Source: Acrasis kona (lineage: Eukaryota; Heterolobosea; Eutetramitea; Acrasida; Acrasidae). From it: a stretch of 64,000 bases of DNA. The notes below the pieces were generated by a model. That model saw only the letters and a list, made by a program, of their open reading frames with translations, had not been told where the DNA came from and made no database searches. A program made the position numbers and the translations under genes. The stretch lies in contig JAOPGA020000657.1 in assembly GCA_026419775.2 (NCBI GenBank), positions 153,570 through 217,569 on the forward strand, in the 5' to 3' direction. Each line of letters opens with the position of its first letter. The stretch's first letter is position 1. Positions 55,663-64,000 of the stretch are shown in pieces.

Positions 55663-58600
55663 ATGTATCTTAATAACAAAAAGAAGGGTCCCCACAAGAA
55701 GACTTGGCCAAAGGGCGATAAAAATAAGGAGAATAGATTCGACAATCGCAACAACACAAAGCCTTATTATGCTCAAAAGGATAAATATCCCCAAAAAGAA
55801 AAGTACAAAGATGACATTGCACGTGACTACGACGATACTAGAGATAATGAGGATTCTCCAAACATTGTTGACGATGATAAAGAAGATACAATTGTTACCT
55901 GGAAGCAACAAATGAAAGAGAATGATGACAGAATTGATAAAGAATTTGGCTTCGAAACATATACACACGGCCCTAAAAAGCTTGGATGGTTATTCAACAT
56001 TCGACCAGTAAGTCCTACTTTACAATAAAATATAACCATGAAACAAGACAAGTGTTGTGGATGATGAAAGCGGAGTAGAATTAAGTGCCGTTGACTTTTA
56101 CTTTATTGAAGAAGATGGCAGCACTTTTAAAGCTACTGCAGATTACGAGCCATACCTTTACGTGGGAGTCAAAAAAGGATCTGAAGTTGAAATTGAAAAC
56201 TTCATTCGTAAGCAACACACCGAACTCATATCAAAAATCGACATTGTCGAGAAGGAGGATCTAGACATGGTATGTGAACTTGAATCCATTCATTCTTACA
56301 TTCTAGACGAACCATCTCGCCGGCATTACCGCAAAATACCTACGCGTCAGTTTCAAAAACGTACCCAACCTAGTCAAGTTCCGTGACGTCATTCTACCGC
56401 TCGTAGAAAGAAATAAAAGAAAGAAGGATTCCACTCAAGATTACACTGCAAAGGATTTTCTAATCGAACAACCTCATGACATGGCCATGCACGAAGAGGA
56501 CGACGAGGATGAAACTGGCGTAGATAATGCTTACACAAGACATCAAAGATTACAACGTAACCAGGCCAGAAACCTAGTGTTCGACTTGACAGAACGCATC
56601 ATTGACATTCGTGAATTCGACGTCAAGTACCACGTGCGTGCAGCCATCGACCAAAACATTAGAGTTGGTTATTGGTACGAAGTACTAAACGTAGAAGGAC
56701 AAGTACAGATCAATCCAAGAAAAGAAATTCTAGGACGTGCCAGACCAAAGATTTGTGCGTTCGACATCGAGACCACGAAGGCTCCGCTCATGTTTCCAGA
56801 CGCCCAAAAGGATCACATCATGATGATCTCGTACATGATCGATGGACAAGGTTACTTGATTGTAAACAGGGACATTGTTTCGCAAGACATTGAAGATTTT
56901 GAGTACACGCCAGAACCAGAATACTCCGGACCCTTCATCGTTTACAACGTACAGGACGAAAAGGCACTTTTACGAAAATGGTTCGACCACATGAAGCACG
57001 AAAGACCAACCGTCTACGTGACCTACAACGGAGATTTCTTCGACTGGCCATTCATCGACACCAGAGCACGCAAGAACCAACTCGACCTGCGAAAAGAAAT
57101 TGGATACTGGAAGGATGCAAGTAATGGAGACATTTACAGGAGCACCTACGGAATACACATGGATTGTTTCCATTGGGTGATGCGCGACAGTTACTTGCCG
57201 CAAGGAAGTCATGGTCTCAAAGCGGTGTCGCGTGCAAAATTAGGATTCGACCCCATCGAAATTGATCCAGAGGACATGTTGCCGTTCGCAAGGGACAGAC
57301 CACAACATTTGGCCAGTTACTCGGTGAGTGACGCCGTGTGCACGTATTACCTATACATGAAGTACGTCCATCCGTTCATCTTTTCGCTGTGTAACATTAT
57401 TCCGATGCCAGCCGACGACGTGCTGCGCAAAGGTAGCGGGACACTTTGTGAGATGTTACTGATGGCCGAAGCATTTCACCTGAACATTATATGTCCCAAC
57501 AAGTACAAGAGCGATCCCGAAAAAATGTACAAGGGACATTTAATCGAGAGCGAGACCTACGTGGGAGGACATGTGGAAAGTTTGAGGAGCGGCATCTTCA
57601 GGAGCGACATTCCCAACAAGTTTGATTTGGATCGCAACGCTTATCAAAAACTAATCGACGATTTGGATCGCGCGTTGGAATTCGAAATCAACGTGAGGGA
57701 GAAGATTCCAGGAGGCGTCGCCAACGTTGTGAATTACCAACAGGTCAAATCCAAAATGATTGATCAGTTGACCAACATCATGAATCAACCGAAGCGCATC
57801 GAACTACCCATGATTTATCACTTGGATGTGGGCGCAATGTACCCCAACATCATCCTCACCAATCGATTACAACCATCCGCGGTGGTGAACGAATCCACGT
57901 GTGCAGGATGCGTACACAACAAACCAGACAGCGATTGCAAAAGAGACATGAAATGGGATTACAGGACCGAATTTTACAAATCGACAATGAGCGAATATCA
58001 AGTCATCAAATCCCAATTGAAATCGGAATCGTTTCCACAACCAAATGGTGCCTCCGTTCCATTCGAAGAACTCGACGCTCAACAAGGAGAAAAGATTCTC
58101 AAAAAGAGATTGACCGATTACACCAGGAAGGTTTACAGCAGGACCTACGACAAGGAACAAGTGACGAAAACGGCCACGATTTGTCAAAGGGAAACGCCGT
58201 TCTACGTGGATTGCGTTTTTCAATTTCGTCAACGACGTGATGATTTGAAATTGAAATTGAAGGAATGGAAATCGAAACAATCCGCAGCGACCCAACCAGC
58301 AGACATCGAACACGCAAAGAGCATGGTGATCGTCTACGAATCGTTACAATTGGCTCACAAGTGCATCTTGAATTCGTTTTATGGTTACGTCATGAGGAAA
58401 GCAGCCAGATGGTACAGCATGGAAATGGCAGGAGTGGTCACTCACACCGGATCACAAATCATCAAGACGGCACGCGAGTTGGTAGAAAAGATTGGAATCA
58501 CTTTGGAATTGGACACGGATGGCATCTGGTGCATCCTGCCCAATTCGTTCCCTACCAATTTCAAATTACAATTGAGCGACGGAACGAGTCGAACCATCAG

Positions 58601-61600
58601 TTATCCTTGCTTGATGCTCAACGTCGACGTTTATCACAAATTCAACAATCCGCAATATCAAGATTTGAAGGGAATCGACAATCACGGAAAGAGATTGTAC
58701 GAAAAGAGACCTCCGGAGTGCAGCATCTTTTTCGAAGTGGATGGGCCCTATCGAGCCATGATCCTGCCTGCGAGCAAACAAGAAGGAAAGGGAATCAAGA
58801 AGAGATATGCAGTTTTTCATGACGACGGATCGCTCGCAGAACTAAAGGGATTCGAAATCAAGAGGAGAGGAGAATTGAAATTGATCAAATTGTTCCAATC
58901 TCAAATCTTTGATCAATTCTTGAAGGGAGGTACTTTGGAAGAATGTTATCGACACGTGGGCGAGGTTGCTAATCGATGGTTGGATTTGTTGTACACCAGA
59001 GGTAAGGGAGAAGAGACGCAACAAATATTCGAATACATTACCGAATCATCCAACATGGCCAAAAAGTTATCGGATTACGATGTTTCTCAAAAGAGCGCGA
59101 GGATCACCACTGCGAAGCGATTGGCAGAGTTATTTGGCGACGACGTCATCAAAGATAAGGGATTGGTGTGTAATTACATTGTTGCTTGCAAACCGACGGG
59201 TGCGCCGGTCACCGAACGAGTGATACCCGTGAGCGTGTTCCAAAAATCATCTCAAGAGTGCATACCCTTCTTAAAGAGGTGGTTGAAGGATGATTCCATC
59301 ACGCAAGTTAGTTTGGATCAAATCGTAGATTGGGACTATTACATTGAGAGATTAGGAAGTGCCATTCAAAAGATTATAACCATTCCTGCTGCACTACAAA
59401 ACGTGGAGAATCCCGTTCCCAGAGTGAAACATCCCGATTGGTTGACCAAGAAGAAGAAGTTGATGAGCGATAGTCATCAACAACAAAGCATTACCAACAT
59501 GTTGGTTCCCGTCGATAAGAATCGAATTGGCGATTTGGAAGATTTGATGAATGACGACGATGCATCTCGTTCGTCCAATGCAACCGTCGCATCATCAAGA
59601 AAGAGAACTAGAAATGACGACGAACAGGACGAACAAGATGATTATCAATTCAAAATGGCAAAGAAGAAATTAGACAAGATTTATAGAGATGCGAATCGAA
59701 ATTTGGACCATGATTTCTTCAATCATGATTCTTATCAAAAATGGTTATCTCACAAGAAACACGAATGGTCACAGATGAGGAAGTTCAGAAGGAGCGAAAA
59801 TCGAATCAGACCCACGTTGGACGAAACGGGAGGCATGGGTAATTTCCTGCGTCAACGTGGCGAAATGCTCAAAAAAAGCGATTGGCACATTGTTCAAATG
59901 CGTAATTCCATCAACAAGAATCAATCGAATCAAATTGATTTGTTCGTCATGTTGCCCGATCATAGTTTACAAATCATCACCATTCAAGTGCCCACACAAA
60001 TCACCGTTTGTACGTTTACAAATCAACCACCAAAAACAAACGCAGCGATATCTTGGAACAGCAGCAATTCTTTACAATCGCTAATCTTGCCCAGACGCGT
60101 GACCAACGCTCATCATTTGCATCGATGCGCATTACCCGATGGCATGCAAGTGGATCGATTGTTCATGGATCATAACGTACAGGGCATTTACGAATCGAAC
60201 GTGCCTCCGTTGTACTCGTGCATGGTACAATTAGGTAACGCTTGTCGTATTAAAAAATCTTCGCATTTCAAATTAAACGATCGAATCGCATTAAATGTAA
60301 ATGACTTGGAACCATGTCATTCTTCGTCGATTGATTATTTATCGAATCAAGACGATCACTTGAAGAGGATATTCTTTTATACCAGCACGAGCAAATCAGA
60401 TTCGAGATGCATCGTTGCCATTTATTTTTATGCGACCAAGAAGGTACTTTTATTGGTCGTTCACAAGAGCAGTCAACAAGAAGTAACGTTACCTAACATG
60501 AAGAGAATTCATCAAGAATTGAGGTCATCCAATGACGACGGAGTTGAAAATGACGAAATGAATGACGAATTTTCGAACGTGATTGATTTTGAATTTGATT
60601 GTAGAGCATGTAAGAACAAACAAGAGGCCATGACCATCGCGAATAGCGTGATGGATCAATATTATTCATCCAGGAGAGGTCCCAGCATCATCTTGTGCCA
60701 ATCGGATCAATCCATTAACGAATTGTACAAATCGATTCCTTGCATTTCGCAATCGCCGATCGTCACGTTGCCAACTCATCAACAAGATTCAATCTATTCC
60801 AACGTGATGAGCAATTGGATGTTAGCACTGTTCAAATTAGTGGGCAATCGAAGCATCAAATGTCACGAATCGTACAAGAATTTGTACGATTATTGTAAAT
60901 ATGCAAAAATCCCATTAGGAAATCATCACCAAGATGATTCGAATGGATCGGATCAATTATTGGATGTATTGTATGGTCGTCAATTATCGCTAAATAACAC
61001 CATTTCATGGTACTCCGATCACAGCGCACCTGATTTGGGATCTTCGCCATCTCTACAAATCAAAAACGAATGTGAAATGTTAAATGCGATGAATGCGGAA
61101 GAGATTTATTTACAAAACAACAAGAACAGAGTGAACAATCCAAACATGTATGGCATTTGTATCGAATTGAATCTGATGCATTTGCAAGTGAATGCAATCA
61201 TTCAATCTCATTTGATCGTTCCCGATTCTGATTCTGATTCGAAAAACAAGGTTACCTTTAAAACAATCAACAATCAACACGACGACGACGACAATAGCAA
61301 TCCAAAACAAGAGAACGATTTGATCGCAACCACCAACGTTCAAACGTGTGCGCCTGCATTCAAGTGCATCAAGCAATTAATCAATCAATTGTTCGCAGAT
61401 GCCTACACCAGCAACAATGACCACGTTTGCAAAGTGGCAGATCACTTGTTGAGCGACATGCCGCGATTCATCAGCACGCCGCTCAGCAAGTTATACGATC
61501 CATGTTTATACGCAGCCATACACGAATTACAAACCAGAATTTACTTTCAATTGTTGGCGTGCATCAAGAAGATGAATCATAAAATCATTTATGGCGATTT

Positions 61601-62597
61601 TAATAAGGTGATACTGAGCACGGATCATACGTGTCCGGAACACGCTCGTGCTCAAGCTCATCACTTGATCAATCACCTATCCAAAAACAAAATGTTCCAG
61701 TGGATGAACATTGAGTTGGATAAGGTGTGGGATCGCTTGTTGTGGGTGGACGATAGGAATCATTGTGGCATCATATGTGGACAATCTGCCGGCGAAATTA
61801 CATTGCATCGCGAATGGGATTTGATGAGATTCATGCCCCATGAAATTCAATCTAGTTTCGCGACCATTGTTGGCGATTATGTTGCCATGTTGTATACCAA
61901 GAAATCTGCATCGTCGTCATCTGATCATGATTCGGATCGAATCACATTGTTGGCCAAGAAATTCATAAGGGAGAATTTGACTCAGCGGTTGTTACAATCG
62001 GCGAGTATTATTCAAAAGAATAAACAAGTGTTCAAGATGGACACCGGTAGCATGGTGAGCGCCGATCATTTGGATGCGGCACTCGAATTTGTAAAGATTG
62101 TTTGTCACGTGTTGTGTTTTGATTTTCAAATCAGAGATGATGTTCAAATCATGAAGAGCAATGCTCTCAAATTAATCAACGTCAAGGATTTCTCTAGGGG
62201 CGCACAATTTAGAGATTTGAGAACTAGTTTCGTGTTGCCCGCCGTGACTTGTAATTTCTGTGGTACTTGTAGAGATTTGGATTTGTGTAGGGTAGTTGAT
62301 TCCGATTGGAAGTGTGAAAATTGTAATCAATCCATTGATGTTCACCAAATAGAAGGTAGATTGTTGGATTATGTACACAAGAAAATGATTGGTTATCAGG
62401 TGCAGGATTTGCATTGTGTAAAGTGCGGTAGTGTTTGTGCCGATAACATGAGCTCTCGCTGTGAATGTAGTGGCGAGTGGGCGTGTAAGCAGACGCCAGC
62501 TCAGTCGCAACAAAATTTAATCTTGTTGAAGAAAATATCTGCAAGGCATGGATTGGCGAGATTGTCGGAGACCTTACAGTGGATGTTGAATGTATAA
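55663..62597 (+). CDS. POLE: DNA polymerase epsilon catalytic subunit
   Basis: The leading-strand replicative polymerase. Three exons (introns 56008-56047 and 56270-56306) give 2,285 residues, essentially the human length. The N-terminus is basic and disordered. Exonuclease motifs are intact (FDIETTK, VTYNGDFFDWPF, YSVSDAVCTYYLY), so proofreading is expected. Polymerase motifs are intact: A (LDVGAMYPNIILTNRLQP), B (KCILNSFYGYVMRKAARWYS) and C (LELDTDGIWCILP). The Fe-S Cys set of the palm is present (CAGCVHNKPDSDC). A large inactive second polymerase half follows. The C-terminus carries two zinc/Fe-S modules: CNFCGTC with CENC, then CVKCGSVC with CECSG. These bind the other epsilon subunits. 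The second half is Asn/Gln/Asp-rich. Confidence 0.97.
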
Positions 62598-62715
62598 TAA
62601 ATGATTTGTTGTGTAAATGTTCTTCAATTGATTGATTGCTTTTATTAACCTAATGCTGTAATATTATAAACAGCCAAAAATTGAAATTAAACCCAAATAT
62701 ATAACTAAAACTTTA

Positions 62716-62796
62716 TGCAAGCGGTGAGGTTCGAACTCACGAAGCTGTTGCAGTGGATCTTAAGGCCACCCCCTTTGACCGCTCGGGAACACTTGC
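62716..62796 (-). tRNA. tRNA-Leu (UAA)
   Basis: On the minus strand the acceptor GCAAGTG pairs with CGCTTGC (one G-U). The D-arm is CCC/GGG, the anticodon loop CTTAAGA gives anticodon UAA, the variable arm is extended (type II), and the T-arm is GTGAG-TTCGAAC-CTCAC. Position 31-39 is a C-U mismatch. No intron is present and CCA is not encoded. Confidence 0.88.
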
Positions 62797-63174
62797 TAAC
62801 AATAAATGACTTATTTATATGTATGTATCATTACATAATCATTTCAACTATTCGAGCCAAACAGTACTCTGAGGTAAGGGAGGGATTGGAACGATCTCGA
62901 ATATTGTTGTCATCATTTTGATGACAGTTGTTGTTGTGATTATGATTGGAGATTGATGGCAATATTTTGCTTGGTTTGTTTTGTTTTAAATATTGCCTAT
63001 CAATCCTGCTCCGCTTTTATACTCATACTCTACCGTTTAAGTTTTAAGTGTATCTATGTTTACATTATCTTTACCCAATCCTTTATTGCCACTACTTACA
63101 CAAACAAGTTTATAAAGAAGAGTCACCTATACTCATTTCCAAAAAACGTGGGTGTAGTGTTGAGGTAATTAAAG
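62797..63174. other. Intergenic, no gene seen
   Basis: About 380 nt between tRNA-Leu and the LRR gene. It is AT-rich and hydrophobic short frames occur, but none is convincing. Confidence 0.4.
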
Positions 63175-64000
63175 ATGAAGAGAAAAAATAGCGATGTAGG
63201 AGATGATGTTTGCACAAAGAGATACAAAAGTGATGCGAGTAGTTCGGTCTTTGACTGTGAGGATATGCTTTTTCACATCGCATCTTTTATGTGTACAGGG
63301 AGTTGGATCGCATTATGTAGTACGTGCACCAATATCAACAAACATAGTAGAGACTCGAGAGCGACAAAATATAAAAAGTACACTGTTCGAAAAATAGCAA
63401 CCGATGCAGACATTACAGATGAAAACCTCAAAGGAATACACGCTCTTAACATGAGGTATTGCAGACAAATCACTGACAAAGCGTTTGTTCACCTCAAAGG
63501 AATACATACTCTTAACATGAGTGATTGCTTTGATATTACTCACAAAGCACTTGTTCACCTCAAAGGAATACATACTCTTGACATGAGTTGTTGCACTCGA
63601 ATAACTGACAAAGCGTTTGTTCACCTCGAAGGAATACATACTCTTAACATGAGGTATTGCAGACAAATCACTGATAAAGCACTTGTTCACCTCAAAGGAA
63701 TACATACTCTTGACATGAGTTGTTGCACTCGAATAACTGACAAAGCGTTTGTCCATCTCGAAGGAATACATACTCTTAATATAAAGTATAGCGATCAAAT
63801 CACTGACAAAGCATTTGTTCACCTCAAAGGAATACATACTCTTGACATGAGTTGTTGCAGACAAATCACTGACAAAGTGTTTGTTCACCTCGAAGGAGTA
63901 CATACTCTTAACATGAGATACTGTAATAAAATTACAGATGCAGCATTTGTTCACCTCGAAGGAATACATACTCTTGATATGAGGAATATCGGTGAAATCA
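63175..64000 (+). CDS. F-box-like/regular LRR protein, 3' end outside the window
   Basis: The ATG at 63175 opens a frame that stays open to the window edge (at least 275 residues). The N-terminus (SVFDCEDMLFHIASFMCTGS, then WIALCSTCTNINKHSR) resembles an F-box. From about 63420, regular 22-residue leucine-rich units follow, of the form ITDKAFVHLKGIHTLNMxxC, about nine of them to the edge. They form a curved solenoid of the cysteine-containing LRR style used as substrate receptor in SCF ubiquitin ligases. Very similar HLKGIHTL units are, as I recall, known from large DNA viruses of protists and from heterolobosean genomes. The direction of any transfer cannot be judged. The minus-strand frame across the repeats is a shadow. 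Confidence 0.8.
   Translation, partial: MKRKNSDVGDDVCTKRYKSDASSSVFDCEDMLFHIASFMCTGSWIALCSTCTNINKHSRDSRATKYKKYTVRKIATDADITDENLKGIHALNMRYCRQITDKAFVHLKGIHTLNMSDCFDITHKALVHLKGIHTLDMSCCTRITDKAFVHLEGIHTLNMRYCRQITDKALVHLKGIHTLDMSCCTRITDKAFVHLEGIHTLNIKYSDQITDKAFVHLKGIHTLDMSCCRQITDKVFVHLEGVHTLNMRYCNKITDAAFVHLEGIHTLDMRNIGEI
63420..64000 (+). repeat. Tandem 66-nt repeat array encoding LRRs
   Basis: Units of 66 nt (22 codons) repeat from about 63420 to the window edge. The core ttgttcacctcaaaggaata recurs with only a few base changes, including Lys/Glu alternation at one codon (aaa/gaa). The DNA identity is much higher than expected for old LRRs, pointing to recent unequal exchange or gene conversion. 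Confidence 0.9.

Noticed and set aside
63313-63969. Minus-strand open frame with HVKSMYSFEVNK repeats
   Set aside because: It mirrors the 66-nt LRR repeats of the plus-strand gene, which has an F-box-like start and canonical LRR consensus; the minus frame has no known fold.
63175-64000. Integrated giant-virus segment at the right edge
   Set aside because: Only one LRR gene is visible, there are no viral core genes or terminal repeats, and the neighbouring tRNA and polymerase gene are normal cellular genes. Kept as a repeat-style similarity only.
1-64000. Dictyostelid origin
   Set aside because: EGF and cyclase families would fit, but base composition is not extremely AT-rich, homopolymer codon runs are few, and the introns are far shorter and less AT-rich than in Dictyostelium.

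Overview
This window is nuclear DNA of a free-living protist. The best guess is a heterolobosean amoeboflagellate (Naegleria/Acrasis-like). I infer this from the tenascin-type EGF-repeat receptor with a Pro/Thr stalk, the multi-membrane class III nucleotidyl cyclase, the RGS proteins, and the full eukaryotic replication, translation and membrane-traffic gene set. I could reconstruct 53 introns by hand. Fifty of them are only 35-47 nt long, with three outliers of 52, 53 and 139 nt; all are GT-AG except one GC-AG intron. Genes lie on both strands with very small gaps. Convergent stop codons can be 1-2 nt apart and divergent start codons about 40-50 nt apart. Two N bases (26424, 26641) show that the assembly is not fully resolved.

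Layout. 0.35-7.9 kb: a 2,471-residue mosaic surface receptor (fibrinogen-like, 20 EGF-like repeats, Thr/Pro stalk, REJ/GPS-like region, one membrane span). 8-16 kb: RFC clamp-loader subunit, KGD4-like mitochondrial protein, RGS protein, pyrophosphatase, a small membrane protein, a low-complexity nuclear protein, ER-type peroxiredoxin, ribosomal protein eL27 and a YbaB-like protein. 16-24 kb: SPT2, an F-box/LRR protein, an NAD(P)-binding protein, a GFA/CENP-V enzyme, a broken GST, a WD40 protein, and a protein joining alveolin-like sequence to a tectonin-like propeller. 24-32 kb: GIDE-domain protein, cytochrome P450, tRNA-Arg, sirtuin, CorA transporter, MED17, CHMP4/Snf7 and a small Tim chaperone. 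32-43 kb: a PRXL2-like thioredoxin/RGS fusion, tubulin cofactor D (with an apparent 1-nt frameshift), nucleotidyl cyclase, SH3BGR-like and YIP1-family proteins. 43-55 kb: GCN2 kinase, an ORF-3-like zinc protein, D-2-hydroxyglutarate dehydrogenase, a coiled-coil protein and SDA1. 55-64 kb: the full catalytic subunit of DNA polymerase epsilon, tRNA-Leu, and the start of an F-box/LRR gene built from a 66-nt repeat that runs off the window.

Most genes are housekeeping and not operonic. Some functional threads recur. RFC and Pol epsilon act at the replication fork. GCN2, eL27 and SDA1 concern translation and ribosome assembly. The cyclase and two RGS proteins point to G-protein/cyclic-nucleotide signalling. 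The peroxiredoxin, PRXL2-RGS, SH3BGR-like protein and dead GST belong to thiol/redox chemistry. No mobile element, CRISPR array or complete viral element was seen. The most unusual items are the thioredoxin-RGS fusion, the alveolin-like/tectonin protein, the KDEL-tagged peroxiredoxin, the start-codon-only exon of the pyrophosphatase, and the LRR repeat array at the right edge.
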